A stretch of 62,700 bases of DNA, taken from NCBI GenBank assembly GCA_001919865.1, contig MNIR01000064.1, positions 1-62,700 on the forward strand. Direction: 5' to 3'. The notes under the pieces were generated by a model, which was not told where the DNA came from, made no database searches, and was given only the letters and a program-made list of their open reading frames with translations. Shown here in pieces: positions 34,188-43,068 of the stretch. The translations under genes were made by a program, and so were the position numbers. Numbering within the stretch: the first letter of the stretch is position 1; each line of letters begins with the position of its first letter. This DNA comes from Gemmatimonadetes bacterium 13_1_20CM_4_69_16. Lineage in GTDB: Bacteria; Gemmatimonadota; Gemmatimonadetes; Gemmatimonadales; GWC2-71-9.

Positions 34188-34919
34188 ATGCGCCCATCCC
34201 CGTGGTCAACGCACCTAGTCGGCGCCGTCCTGCTGTGCGGAGCGGTCCTGGCGTGTGGATCCCGCAGACGGGACGACGCCTTCCTCGCCAGCCGCGTACC
34301 GGTGGACCGCCTCGACTCCGTGCTCGGCGCAGCCGACAGCGTGCATCTGCGGCTCGCCGACGCTCGCACGCTGCTGGGGGTCGTGGCGGAGAGCGACTTC
34401 GCCGCGAACCTACCTCATGATACGATGAGCATTGCGGAGATCGTGGCGTGGGGCCGCGCCCAGCACGTGCAGCGCGACAGTGTCGCTGCCGCGGCGGCCG
34501 CGGCGCGGCGGGTGCGTGAGGAGGAGCTGCAGCGGCATCTCGATTCGCTGCTCGCCGTAACGGTCGTCAGCAAGAGCTATCTCCCGAAAGACCCCGACAT
34601 GGAGCGGTTCCAAGACTATATCTCGCTGACGTTTGCGTATCACAACAAGGGAAGGAAGGCGATCCGCGCCTTCCAGGGTGACGTGGCCTTCATCGACACC
34701 TTTGGAGACTCGATCTACAGCGCCCATCTCAAGGTGGACCGGCCGCTGGCCCCGGGGCAGACGCGCCAGGAGCCGGGGCGGATCATCAAGTACAATCCGT
34801 TCCGAACCGAGCACGAGCGACTGCGCAACACGCCGCTGAGCAAGCTCAAGGTGATCTGGCACGCGAGCGACGTCGTCTTCGCTGACGGCAGTCGCGTCAG
34901 CCTGGACTCGCTTCCGTAG
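34188..34919 (+). CDS. Lipoprotein of unknown function
   Basis: The 243-residue protein has a lipoprotein signal with lipobox (GAVLLCGAVLACGS, Cys about residue 21). A helical section with an Ala/Arg-rich stretch follows, then a C-terminal beta-domain (SLTFAYHNKGRKAIRAFQGD, VDRPLAPGQT) that looks like an FxLYD or similar Ig-like fold. The open frame begins at 34137 on the last base of the tRNA; I choose ATG 34188 because it places the signal peptide at the N-terminus. Confidence 0.72.
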   Translation: MRPSPWSTHLVGAVLLCGAVLACGSRRRDDAFLASRVPVDRLDSVLGAADSVHLRLADARTLLGVVAESDFAANLPHDTMSIAEIVAWGRAQHVQRDSVAAAAAAARRVREEELQRHLDSLLAVTVVSKSYLPKDPDMERFQDYISLTFAYHNKGRKAIRAFQGDVAFIDTFGDSIYSAHLKVDRPLAPGQTRQEPGRIIKYNPFRTEHERLRNTPLSKLKVIWHASDVVFADGSRVSLDSLP

Positions 34920-35016
34920 ACGCGCCCGGCGTGACCCGGGCCACGGCGCCCGCACGGTGGACCGGCTATTGTGCGGCGGCCTAGCGACTTGGCCCCACCA
35001 CACCCGAGGCAGCGCG

Positions 35017-35376
35017 ATGCAGACCTTTCAGTGGGCCCGCTTAAAGGAAAACGTCAAGACGCCGCTGCGCCGCGGCGCGTGGTACCGCATTGTCAAGCTT
35101 ACTGCGACCGAAGCAACGCTCGACGTGAAGGGCAAGCCGGTGGCTCTCCCGCGAGGCGAGCTCCAGCTGTCGCCCACCGCGGCGCTGCGCTGGACCGTCG
35201 TGCCGGCACCGAAGAACGCGCCACGCTTTCCCGCCACCTGGGGCGCGAAGTACGCAGTGTGCCCGAACTGCCGGGACCGCGCTCAGCTCGAAGGCCAGCC
35301 GGCCAACATGCGCTGCCACCGCTGCAACGGATTGTTTGAGATCGCCTGGAACGAGCTCTACCTCGCCAGCGCGTAG
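35017..35376 (+). CDS. Zinc-ribbon protein of the LRRGAWYR family (copy 3 of 3)
   Basis: The 119-residue protein reads QWARLKENVKTPLRRGAWYR at its N-terminus, then ALPRGELQLSP, RWTVVPAP, and the ribbon CPNC-x14-CHRC followed by FEIAWNE. Spacing between the two CxxC pairs is 14 residues in all three copies. It lies 1.2 kb from copy 2, on the other strand, with the tRNA and lipoprotein genes between. Function is unknown. Confidence 0.75.
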   Translation: MQTFQWARLKENVKTPLRRGAWYRIVKLTATEATLDVKGKPVALPRGELQLSPTAALRWTVVPAPKNAPRFPATWGAKYAVCPNCRDRAQLEGQPANMRCHRCNGLFEIAWNELYLASA

Positions 35377-35397
35377 GACCCGTGGACTAACGGCCGG

Positions 35398-35850
35398 CTA
35401 TCTCGCGGGGGCGCTCCCGGTCGCCGAGATGACGTCGAATGCAGCGCTCGTCGCGCCCGTCGCTCCCGGCGCCGTCGCGGTCAGCGTGTAGCCCGTCCCG
35501 GCCTTGTTGACGCTCAGATCCCCGAACAGCGCGATGCCATTGACCGGTGCCACGGACTTCGTGCCGCCGAGTGTCCCGCCGACCGGATTGGTCCCGATCG
35601 CAACGGTCACGCTCGCTGTGAAGCTCGTGTCCGGATTGCCCAGCGTGTCTTGTACCTGGACTTGGACCGCCGGGGTCATCACGTTACCCGCCGTGACATT
35701 GCTGGGCTGGACCCTGAAGACCAGCACATCGCTCCCCCCACCACCGGTGTGGCCGATGGCGATGCCGCGGTTGCCGGCCAGCTCCGGGCCGGCGCACGCA
35801 ACGCTGCCGGCGGCGACGAGGGCGACGCCGAGGTAGATGAGTCTCATCAT
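35398..35850 (-). CDS. Small lipoprotein with an Ig-like domain
   Basis: The 150-residue protein has a lipobox signal (LVAAGSVACAG, Cys about residue 20) and one beta-sandwich repeat (VFRVQPSNVTAGNVMTPAVQ, then VTVAIGTNPVGGTLGGTKSV and GTGYTLTATAPG), the pattern of bacterial Ig-like/invasin-type repeats that usually occur in long arrays. Here there is a single domain. It follows the FMN_bind-like gene and probably belongs to the same unit. Confidence 0.7.
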   Translation of the reverse strand: MMRLIYLGVALVAAGSVACAGPELAGNRGIAIGHTGGGGSDVLVFRVQPSNVTAGNVMTPAVQVQVQDTLGNPDTSFTASVTVAIGTNPVGGTLGGTKSVAPVNGIALFGDLSVNKAGTGYTLTATAPGATGATSAAFDVISATGSAPAR

Positions 35851-35882
35851 CAGTATGTGTACGCCCGAGCCACGGGCAATGT

Positions 35883-36437
35883 TCACGTCTTCGCCGGCTT
35901 GTAGAAGGTCCCGTAGGCCGCGAGTGCTCGCGCCACGCCCTTGTCCACTTCTCCCGCGATGTACTCTGCAAGATTGCCGGCCCGGCCGGCGATCGCCGCG
36001 GCCCCCGCCGGCCGGTCGCCGGGCTTGAGCCCGCGATACCGGTCGCCGAGGCCGGCGCCCACGGCGTCGAGCACCCACGGCTTCATCTCCACAGTGGCCT
36101 TCGTGACGATCACGCCGCGAACCGTGCCGTCCGGCGTGAAGCCCACGGCCACCTCAATCGGCCCGTGCGGAGTGTCCACGCGCACGAACTCCAGCGAGCC
36201 GACCACGGTGGACCCCGTTTTGCCGCCGTAGAAGGTCAGCACGCCGTCCTCGGGACTCCAATCGACCGCCAGGTGCAGCCGGTGTGCGTCGGAGTTGCTC
36301 AAGTGCACTTCGCGCGCGAAGTAGGCTTCCGCTCCCGGCAGCAGCGCCAGTACTGCATCGGGACGCTTCACCAGCACGACGGCCGGTGTGATATGGAGAA
36401 CTGCGGCAATTGCCGCCGCGCGAAACAACAGGTTCAT
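35883..36437 (-). CDS. Exported FMN_bind-like protein without the flavinylation motif
   Basis: The 184-residue protein has an N-terminal hydrophobic signal or anchor (LFRAAAIAAVLHITPAVVL). LLPGAEAYFAREVHLSNSDA, VVGSLEFVRVDTPHGPIEVA and VGFTPDGTVRGVIV are typical of FMN-binding-domain proteins of the RnfG/NosR type. The C-terminal site where a [D/S]GAT-type threonine takes covalent FMN reads AIAGRAGNLAEYI and has no such threonine. It may therefore bind flavin loosely or another ligand. The family call is from pattern only. Confidence 0.6.
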   Translation of the reverse strand: MNLLFRAAAIAAVLHITPAVVLVKRPDAVLALLPGAEAYFAREVHLSNSDAHRLHLAVDWSPEDGVLTFYGGKTGSTVVGSLEFVRVDTPHGPIEVAVGFTPDGTVRGVIVTKATVEMKPWVLDAVGAGLGDRYRGLKPGDRPAGAAAIAGRAGNLAEYIAGEVDKGVARALAAYGTFYKPAKT

Positions 36438-36440
36438 CGG

Positions 36441-36986
36441 TCAACTCCTCTCCCGTGAAAACCACATCTGTTGGACAGCGAGTGCCGCGACCACGAGATA
36501 GCCCGCGCCCATCGCCCATCCCCCGATGAGCGTGACGATCGCGAAGCGCGGAGAGGCGAACTTGGTGAGCCACATCCCGGCAAAGTCGAGCCATGGGGCG
36601 GCAAACAGCAGGGTGATGAGGCCGAAGGCACGCCCGCGCGGGAGCGAGAGGCCCACCACGACCAGGGACAAGGCGGCCGCGAAGATCCCGTACATCGGGA
36701 CGTGCACATGGGTGTCTTGGATCAGCAGGTCGGTATCGACCGCGTGGACCTCGGGGCGGGCGAACTCGGCCATGGACATCGGGTGCTCCACCGTCATGGT
36801 GGTCTCGGGCGGCATCGTCATCGACATCTCGCGTCCCGCGTAGGTGGCGGCGACCCGTTTCGGCGTGAACCCGGCATACAACGCGACCATCAGGGCCCCG
36901 AACACGTAGGACAGGCCGAAGGTCGCAAGCAGACACGTGACGAGCCACTTGATGCGGGCGTCCGCGCGTCGCAGGTCGTACAGCAT
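36441..36986 (-). CDS. Four-helix membrane protein with a Met/His-rich loop
   Basis: The 181-residue protein has a first helix (LVTCLLATFGLSYVFGALMVAL, residues about 14-35), a periplasmic loop rich in Met and His (REMSMTMPPETTMTVEHPMSM), then DTHVHVPMYG leading into three further helices. The HVH motif at the helix start resembles haem- or copper-ligand helices, and Met/His loops often bind copper. I do not recognise the family. It lies 3 nt from the FMN_bind-like gene and 13 nt from the porin gene. Confidence 0.65.
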   Translation of the reverse strand: MLYDLRRADARIKWLVTCLLATFGLSYVFGALMVALYAGFTPKRVAATYAGREMSMTMPPETTMTVEHPMSMAEFARPEVHAVDTDLLIQDTHVHVPMYGIFAAALSLVVVGLSLPRGRAFGLITLLFAAPWLDFAGMWLTKFASPRFAIVTLIGGWAMGAGYLVVAALAVQQMWFSRERS

Positions 36987-36999
36987 GGAGCTCCTCCGC

Positions 37000-38055
37000 C
37001 TAGAAGATGTACACGAGCTCGAGTACGGCCTTCGTGTCGGAGCCCTGCAGCGCCCCGGACGCATCCGTGAAGAACGGCTGTGACGACCAGTCGGCGCGGA
37101 CGGCGCCGCGCAGGGCGATCTGCGGCAGGTGGAACCGCGTGTGCTCGATATTGCTGAAGATGCCCTCGCTGGCGCTCGAGAAGTACCACATCGGGCCCAC
37201 CGTCACGGAGCGCAGGATTTGCGACGTCCCAGTCAGGAGTCCGTCGCTGTCTTCCATCTGGTCGTAGCGCGCGGCGAGGCCGAGGTTGCGCGTAACGCGC
37301 CAGAATGCGGTGGCGGCGACGCCGCGCCACGTCAGCGCGCCGGCCCCACCATTCTGCTCCCGGCCGGCGTTCAGCTCGGCGCCGACGATCAGGCGCCCGC
37401 GGTCCACAGTGAGATCGCTGGAGAAGAGGGACCGCTGGTGCGCATCGGTCGCGTCCCGCTCGGGCCCGTAGGCGCCCGTGACGCCCAGCGTCACCCACGG
37501 CATCGGGATCCACTGGGCTCGGGCGAGCGCGGTCTTGCCGCGATTGTTGTCGGTTACGACATCCCACCCGTTGGCGGCGGCAGCCCACACGTCGAGCCGC
37601 GGTGAGGCGGTGTAGTGCACCTGGACGCCGGTGAGCTTGCTGGGCCGGGCGTAGGTGAAGTTGAAGGAATTGGTAGCGATGAGGTTCAAGGGCTCGTCGT
37701 CGCGCTCGAACCCGATCGGCGCGTCAAATCGGCCGAAGGCCAGGGCCCAGCGGTTGGCGTGCTGCGGCGTCCAGCTCACGAGCAGGTTGTCGATGTCGGT
37801 GGACGCCACACCGCCATCCAGCGCCGTGGTCAATTGTGCGAACAGGTAGGCGCTGCCGACCGGCTTGAATAGGCTCAGCCCGATTTTGCCGGCCGTGAAC
37901 GTATTGGCGCGGGCGACGCGACCGTAGTCGGCGCGCCCCACCGCGAAGCCCGTGACGGTGACGGGCGGCGGTTCCTCGAACGTGACCACCCGCTCCTGCG
38001 CCGCGGCGCTGATCGCCACGCCGCAAACCAGAACGCTGCACAGTGCACTGCGCAT
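37000..38055 (-). CDS. Outer-membrane porin-like beta-barrel protein
   Basis: The 351-residue protein has a signal peptide (LCSVLVCGVAISAAAQ) and alternating beta strands through to a C-terminal phenylalanine (LELVYIF), as outer-membrane barrels have. Segments such as GKIGLSLFKPVGSAYLFAQL, WALAFGRFDAPIGFERDDEP and PSKLTGVQVHYTASPRLDV fit the BBP2-type porins, which often accompany metal or solute uptake. The substrate is not evident. Confidence 0.75.
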   Translation of the reverse strand: MRSALCSVLVCGVAISAAAQERVVTFEEPPPVTVTGFAVGRADYGRVARANTFTAGKIGLSLFKPVGSAYLFAQLTTALDGGVASTDIDNLLVSWTPQHANRWALAFGRFDAPIGFERDDEPLNLIATNSFNFTYARPSKLTGVQVHYTASPRLDVWAAAANGWDVVTDNNRGKTALARAQWIPMPWVTLGVTGAYGPERDATDAHQRSLFSSDLTVDRGRLIVGAELNAGREQNGGAGALTWRGVAATAFWRVTRNLGLAARYDQMEDSDGLLTGTSQILRSVTVGPMWYFSSASEGIFSNIEHTRFHLPQIALRGAVRADWSSQPFFTDASGALQGSDTKAVLELVYIF

Positions 38056-38100
38056 AACGCTCCTCCCGAAGTTGTAGGCTGACGGAACTACCGGATCAGC

Positions 38101-38442
38101 TCACGCCAGGGCGTTCGGAGGAGGCGATTCGGGAGCGAAGGACGGGGAAGGGGGAAGCGGGAACGGGGCAGGGTACGAGGCGCAGCGCAGCACTACCGCC
38201 ATGACGGGCCGCGCCACGAGCGCCGCCGGCACGGCGGGCGACATGACCAGGTCCGATCCCCCGGTCATCTCGCCGCAGAAACACGGGCCGTTGCTGGGCG
38301 CGCCCGCGTGACCGCCGTGCGCGTGGTGCGCCTGGTGGTGCCGGCAGGCGATCAGGGCGTCGACCGTCGCGCCTCCGGGTCCCGCCGCGAGCCAGCAGGC
38401 GGCGGCGAGTGCGTAGGCGGTGAGCGTGGCGACGCGTCGCAT
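38101..38442 (-). CDS. Small exported His/Cys-rich protein
   Basis: The 113-residue protein has a signal peptide or anchor (VATLTAYALAAACWLAAG), a histidine cluster (CRHHQAHHAHGGHAG) and a CFC motif (GPCFCGEM), then a Pro-rich tail. The histidine cluster and CxC suggest metal binding, in the manner of DUF2946-like proteins beside copper genes. The start at 38442 sits 7 nt after a TAGACT box, so the mRNA is probably leaderless. Function is unknown. Confidence 0.6.
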   Translation of the reverse strand: MRRVATLTAYALAAACWLAAGPGGATVDALIACRHHQAHHAHGGHAGAPSNGPCFCGEMTGGSDLVMSPAVPAALVARPVMAVVLRCASYPAPFPLPPSPSFAPESPPPNALA

Positions 38443-38449
38443 GGCTGCA

Positions 38450-38479
38450 AGTCTATGCGCGCTCGTTCGGCTGGCGCAA
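38450..38479 (-). promoter_or_regulatory. Promoter of the envelope cluster, leaderless arrangement
   Basis: On the minus strand TTGCGC (38479-38474), an 18-nt spacer and TAGACT (38455-38450) end 7 nt before the ATG at 38442. Confidence 0.5.
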
Positions 38480-38495
38480 CCCCGGCTGGGCCGTG

Positions 38496-38501
38496 TAGAC
38501 T
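38496..38501 (+). promoter_or_regulatory. -10 box of icd, near-leaderless
   Basis: TAGACT ends 9 nt before the icd ATG at 38511. The same hexamer is used in the divergent promoter. No clear -35 box is seen. Confidence 0.4.
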
Positions 38502-38510
38502 GCACCCCCT

Positions 38511-39713
38511 ATGGGCGACCGCATCGACTTCCGGGACGGCCGCTGGGTGGTGCCCGACCGGCCGGTGATCCCGTTCATCGAGGGCGACGGCACCGGGCCC
38601 GACATCTGGCGCGCCTCCCGGCGCGTGTTCGACGCCGTCATCGAGCGGGTCTCCGGAGGCAAGCGCCGCGTGGAGTGGCTGGAGGTGCTGGCGGGGGAGA
38701 AGGCGTTCCAGCAGACGGGCAGCTGGCTGCCGGAAGCGACGCTCGAGGCCATCCGCAGTCACCGCGTCGCGATCAAGGGCCCGCTCACGACCCCCGTCGG
38801 CGGCGGGATCCGCTCGCTCAACGTCGCCCTGCGCCAGCTGCTCGACCTATACGCGTGCATCCGCCCGGTCCGCTACTTCGTGGGCGTGCCCAGCCCGATG
38901 CGGGAACCCGAGAAGCTCGACGTCGTGGTGTACCGCGAGAACACCGAGGATGTCTACACCGGGGTCGAGTACGCGGCGGGGACCCCGGAGGCGAGCAAGC
39001 TGCTCGCGTTCCTGCGCGATCAGTTCGGCGCCAAAATCCGCGACGGCAGTGCGCTCGGCATCAAGCCGATGTCGCGGTTCGGCACCCAGCGCCTCGTCGC
39101 GAAGGCGATCGAGTACGCGATCAAATCGCACCGCCCATCGGTGACGCTGGTGCACAAGGGGAACATCATGAAGTTCACGGAGGGCGCCTTCCGGGAATGG
39201 GGGTACGAAGTCGCGCGCGAGCGGTTCGGGGACGAGACGATTCCCGAGAGCGCGGCGGTCAAGGGGGCACCCGACGCCGGCAAAGTGATCGTCAAAGACC
39301 GCATCGCGGACTCGATGTTCCAGCAGGTGCTGCTGCGCCCCGAGGAGTACTCGGTGCTCGCGACGCCCAACCTGAACGGCGACTACCTCTCCGACGCGTG
39401 CGTCGCGCAGATCGGCGGGCTGGGCATGGCGCCGGGCGGCAACGTGGGCGACGGGTACGCGGTGTTCGAGGCAACGCACGGCACGGCGCCGAAGTATGCC
39501 GGGCTCGACAAGGTGAACCCCGGGGCCGTGATCCTCTCCGGCGCCATGATGTTCGAGGAGCTGGGCTGGACCGATGCAGCGGACGCGATCGTGCGGGGGC
39601 TGTCCGGCGCGATCGCGGCGCGTTGCGTCACCTACGACCTGGCGCGCCAAATGCCCGGCGCCACCGAGGTCTCGACCTCCCGGTTTGCCGAGTGCATTAT
39701 CGAGCATGTCTGA
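38511..39713 (+). CDS. icd: Isocitrate dehydrogenase (NADP type)
   Basis: The 400-residue TCA-cycle enzyme turns isocitrate into 2-oxoglutarate and CO2. It keeps the substrate loop [17 protein letters not shown] with the serine that AceK phosphorylates in enterobacteria, [13 protein letters not shown], the metal aspartates near [15 protein letters not shown], and [17 protein letters not shown], whose Lys-Tyr pair favours NADP. Length and order fit the bacterial dimeric type. Confidence 0.95.
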   Translation: MGDRIDFRDGRWVVPDRPVIPFIEGDGTGPDIWRASRRVFDAVIERVSGGKRRVEWLEVLAGEKAFQQTGSWLPEATLEAIRSHRVAIKGPLTTPVGGGIRSLNVALRQLLDLYACIRPVRYFVGVPSPMREPEKLDVVVYRENTEDVYTGVEYAAGTPEASKLLAFLRDQFGAKIRDGSALGIKPMSRFGTQRLVAKAIEYAIKSHRPSVTLVHKGNIMKFTEGAFREWGYEVARERFGDETIPESAAVKGAPDAGKVIVKDRIADSMFQQVLLRPEEYSVLATPNLNGDYLSDACVAQIGGLGMAPGGNVGDGYAVFEATHGTAPKYAGLDKVNPGAVILSGAMMFEELGWTDAADAIVRGLSGAIAARCVTYDLARQMPGATEVSTSRFAECIIEHV

Positions 39714-41223
39714 GATGAAGAGCACGTTGGTCACCGCGCCGCTCGCCCAGATCGAAACGCCGTTGCTCGCGATAGCGCTCGCCCAGGGTTCCACCCTTCC
39801 CAAGTCGCTCGGCGAGCTCGACCGAGCGGCCGGGGGGGGGGGCGTGCTCGCGCGCGCCGTTGCGAGCGGGGACTTTAAAGGAAAGCGCGACGAGTCGCTG
39901 CTCGTGTACCCGGGCGGCGGCAAGGCCCAGCGCATCCTCCTCGTCGGGCTCGGGAAGGGCGCCGAGGTGACCCGCAGCGCCATCCGGCGCGCCGCGGCGG
40001 TCGCGGCGAAGCGGACCCGCGGGCTAGGGGGGGCAGGCGCGACGCAGTTCGCGTTCGCCGTGGCGTCGGAAGCACGCAATCAGGTCGCGCCCCGGGACCT
40101 GGGACAGGCGATTGTGGAAGGTGCCGCGCAGGGCGCGTGGGTGTTCACCGAGCTCAAGGCCGCGCCGGAAGACCCGAAGCCGGAGGTCGAGGCGGTGGCG
40201 GTCGTGTGCGACCCGCCGGAAGCCACGGAGGCAGCGGCAGGCCAGAAGGTCGGCGACGCCGTCGGGGCGGGGCACCAGCTCGCCCGCTACCTCCAGATGC
40301 AACCCGGCAACGTGTGCACGCCGAGCTATCTCGCCCAGCGGGCGAAGCAGCTCGCCGAGGCCTACGGGTTCGGCCTCACGGTGCTCGACCGGGCTGCGCT
40401 GCAGCGCGAAGCCATGGGCGCGCTGCTCGCCGTGGCACAGGGCACTGCAGAGGAGCCGCGTTTTATCGTGCTCGAGTATCGCGGCGGGGGCGAGGCGCCG
40501 CCGGTGGCGCTCGTGGGCAAGGGCGTCACGTTCGACGCGGGCGGCATCTCGATCAAGCCGGCCCAGAACATGGAAGACATGAAGTTCGACATGTCAGGCG
40601 CGGCCGCCGTGCTCGGCACCTTCGAGGCGCTCGGCCGGCTGAAGCCGAAGCTCAACGTGACGGGCCTGATCCCATCCACCGAGAACCTTCCGTCGGGCAC
40701 GGCGGTGAAGCCCGGCGACGTCGTCAAGAGCCACCTGGGCAAGACGATCGAGATCATCAACACCGACGCCGAGGGCCGGCTCATCCTGTGCGACGCACTA
40801 TCGTACGTGCGGCGCTTCAAGCCAGCCGCCGTGCTGGACGCGGCGACCCTCACCGGCGCGGTCGTGGTGGCGCTGGGCCACGCAGCCATCGGCGTGATGG
40901 GGAACGACGAGGCGTTGATCGGCGAGGTGCGCGACGCAGGCGAGCGCGCGGGCGAGCGCTGCTGGCCGCTGCCCCTGTGGGACGACTATCGCGAGCTGCT
41001 GAAGTCCGACATCGCGGATATGAAGAACTCCGGTGGGCGCGGGGCCGGCACGATCGCCGGCGGCTGGTTCTTGCGCGAGTTCGCCAACGGGTTCCCCTGG
41101 GTCCATCTCGATATCGCGGGCACGGCGTACACCGAGGGCGAGGTACCCCACCAGGCGAAGGGCCCCACGGGCATCGGGGTCCGGCTCTTCAGCGAATTCA
41201 TCCTGAAGCGCGCGGGGGCGTGA
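39706..41223 (+). CDS. pepA: Leucyl aminopeptidase (M17 family)
   Basis: The 505-residue enzyme removes N-terminal residues from peptides with two metal ions. Motifs are [20 protein letters not shown] with the Lys and Asp ligands, [13 protein letters not shown], and the signature [14 protein letters not shown] (about residue 349). The ATG at 39706 overlaps the icd stop by 8 nt; ATG 39715 is the alternative. The N-terminal domain has a glycine run (AAGGGG). PepA can also bind DNA in some bacteria. Confidence 0.94.
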   Translation: MSEMKSTLVTAPLAQIETPLLAIALAQGSTLPKSLGELDRAAGGGGVLARAVASGDFKGKRDESLLVYPGGGKAQRILLVGLGKGAEVTRSAIRRAAAVAAKRTRGLGGAGATQFAFAVASEARNQVAPRDLGQAIVEGAAQGAWVFTELKAAPEDPKPEVEAVAVVCDPPEATEAAAGQKVGDAVGAGHQLARYLQMQPGNVCTPSYLAQRAKQLAEAYGFGLTVLDRAALQREAMGALLAVAQGTAEEPRFIVLEYRGGGEAPPVALVGKGVTFDAGGISIKPAQNMEDMKFDMSGAAAVLGTFEALGRLKPKLNVTGLIPSTENLPSGTAVKPGDVVKSHLGKTIEIINTDAEGRLILCDALSYVRRFKPAAVLDAATLTGAVVVALGHAAIGVMGNDEALIGEVRDAGERAGERCWPLPLWDDYRELLKSDIADMKNSGGRGAGTIAGGWFLREFANGFPWVHLDIAGTAYTEGEVPHQAKGPTGIGVRLFSEFILKRAGA

Positions 41224-42989
41224 CCCGCGGTCTCCTCGGCGCGGCCGCCCTGCTCGCGCTCGCAGGAGGAGCCGTCGCCCAGGTCGACACGACGGCGCGC
41301 GATACCACGGCGCGGCGTGACACCACCGCCCGCCGCGACACGGTCGTGGCGTACCTCCCGGTGTTCGCCGCGCCCCGACCGGAGGGCCCGCTGCCGCGCG
41401 GCACGCGCTACTCGTTTACACCTGACTCCTTCACAATGTCGAACGCGCAGACCATCGCCGATCTGCTGGGCCACATCCCGGGTGTGTACGTGGCCCGGGG
41501 CGGCATTTACGGGCAGGCGGAAATCGCGTTCTACGGCGGCCGCGGTCCGGCCGGACTCGAGGTGTATTGGGACGGCGTGCCCTACCTCCCGATGGGGCGC
41601 GACTCGACCTACCTCGATCCGGCGCGCATCTCGATCGCGCCGCTCGAGCGGGTGGACGTGGTGGTGCTTCCCGCCACCCTGCGCGTCTATCTCGTCACCG
41701 CGCGCCAGCGCTCGACGGCGACCGCGTCCCAGGTGGGCATCGCTACGGGCCAGGTGAGCACGGCCAACTACCGCGGCTCGTACGAGCGCCGCTGGCGCTC
41801 GGGGCTCGGCCTGTCGCTGGTCGCCGACTACAACAACAACGACGGCATCGCGGGAAGCTCGAGCACCGCCTTCAACAGCGTGGACCTCTGGCTCAAGGCG
41901 GAGTTCCTCCCTTCCGCCAAGCTCGGCGCGTCCTATCAGCTGCTCAACTCGACCTGGAAACGGAGCGGGTCCGACCCGGCGGGGCTCACCGATCGGTTCG
42001 ACTTCCAGCGGCGCGACGGGATCTTCCGACTGTTCCTCGCCCGGCGCGGCGACGGACTGGGGCCGCGGCTGGATCTCACGTTCGCCACCGCCAACGCCAG
42101 CAAGGACACCGCGGTGACGCGGCGCTCGCTCTCGCAGGGCATTCTGGCGGTGGGCAGCGCGTGGGGGCACGGGCACGTGCGGGTGACGCTGCGGTCGCAG
42201 GACGAAGCTCGGCCGTGGCAGCTGGAGGCGTCGACGGCGTGGGTCCCGGTTCGGCCGCTGACGCTCGCCGCCGATGCGCGTCACGCGCGCTACAGCTCCT
42301 CGCGCACCGGCGATCGCGTGCACGTCGCCGCCGGCCTCGCGCTGCCGCTCGGGCTGTCGGCCCATGGGGACGCCGTCTGGGCGCGCGACCTGCAGGCCCC
42401 GACGCTCGCCAGCGACACCGCCCAGAAGACGGTCGACGTGTCGGGCGCCGTGCGCTGGGACGGGCGTCGGGCCGCGATCGAGGTCGGTTTGGCGCGACGC
42501 GACCCGTTCGCCCCGGTCGGGCGTCCCGCGGGGCTCAAACCGTTGGGCAGCCTGCGCGCCACGCCGGCGACGCGGTACTTCACCGTCCACGGCGCGCTCG
42601 AGCCGCTGCCGGGACTCCACTTGGCCGGTTGGTATTTCCAGCCCGCCGTCACAGGCGGCGACGACTTCGAGCCGCCCTATCATGCGCGCGTCTCGGCCAC
42701 GTTCTACTCCAAGTTTTGGCGCGTGTACAAGAGCGGCATCTTCGCGTTGCGTGGCGAGCTCGCCATGGAGTCGTGGACCCGGGGTACGGCGGGACGGGAC
42801 ACGCTGGGCAACGTCCAGTTGCTGCCGGGCGCGACCTTCCTCGAGACCAACGTGGAGGTGCGGATCGCGGGCGTCACGATCTTCTGGATTCAGCGCAACA
42901 TGAACGGGATGCGGGCGAGCTATACTCCCGGACTCGACTACCCGCGGCGCTATCAGTTCTACGGCGTGCGCTGGCTATTCACCAATTGA
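41220..42989 (+). CDS. Outer-membrane protein with a TonB-type plug domain
   Basis: The 589-residue protein starts at GTG inside the pepA stop and has a signal peptide (LLGAAALLALAGGAVAQ). A short repeat follows (DTTARR units, 18 nt each, 41285-41342). The plug domain reads MSNAQTIADLLGHIPGVYVA, FYGGRGPAGLEVYWDGVPY and LERVDVVVLPATLRVYL. The remaining 400 residues alternate in beta-strand fashion to the C-terminal WLFTN. It looks like a TonB-dependent receptor with a shortened barrel; no TonB box is clear. The ligand is unknown. Confidence 0.72.
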   Translation: MTRGLLGAAALLALAGGAVAQVDTTARDTTARRDTTARRDTVVAYLPVFAAPRPEGPLPRGTRYSFTPDSFTMSNAQTIADLLGHIPGVYVARGGIYGQAEIAFYGGRGPAGLEVYWDGVPYLPMGRDSTYLDPARISIAPLERVDVVVLPATLRVYLVTARQRSTATASQVGIATGQVSTANYRGSYERRWRSGLGLSLVADYNNNDGIAGSSSTAFNSVDLWLKAEFLPSAKLGASYQLLNSTWKRSGSDPAGLTDRFDFQRRDGIFRLFLARRGDGLGPRLDLTFATANASKDTAVTRRSLSQGILAVGSAWGHGHVRVTLRSQDEARPWQLEASTAWVPVRPLTLAADARHARYSSSRTGDRVHVAAGLALPLGLSAHGDAVWARDLQAPTLASDTAQKTVDVSGAVRWDGRRAAIEVGLARRDPFAPVGRPAGLKPLGSLRATPATRYFTVHGALEPLPGLHLAGWYFQPAVTGGDDFEPPYHARVSATFYSKFWRVYKSGIFALRGELAMESWTRGTAGRDTLGNVQLLPGATFLETNVEVRIAGVTIFWIQRNMNGMRASYTPGLDYPRRYQFYGVRWLFTN

Positions 42990-43017
42990 CGGCGCGCCGT
43001 CGACACGCTGAAGCGTG
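42988..43017 (+). terminator. Tandem hairpins, possible terminator
   Basis: A 14-nt perfect palindrome (GACGGCG-CGCCGTC, 42988-43001) overlaps the stop codon and is followed by CACGC-TGAA-GCGTG (43004-43017) and a weakly T-rich tail. It separates the outer-membrane protein gene from the yicC promoter. Confidence 0.4.
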
Positions 43018-43031
43018 GGGACTTTGCTGCA

Positions 43032-43060
43032 TTGACCTAAGTCATTCGGCTAGCTAAACT
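43032..43060 (+). promoter_or_regulatory. Promoter of the yicC-gmk-rpoZ operon, leaderless arrangement
   Basis: TTGACC (43032-43037), a 17-nt spacer and TAAACT (43055-43060) are followed by 8 nt and the GTG start at 43069. There is no Shine-Dalgarno site. A TGAC-CTAA-GTCA palindrome overlaps the -35 box. Confidence 0.6.
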
Positions 43061-43068
43061 TAAAGTCT

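Noticed and set aside
38120-38180. A G-rich stretch with GGGAA-like units as another short-unit palindrome.
   Set aside because: Only one arm is present and it encodes a Pro-rich tail; no pairing partner was seen.
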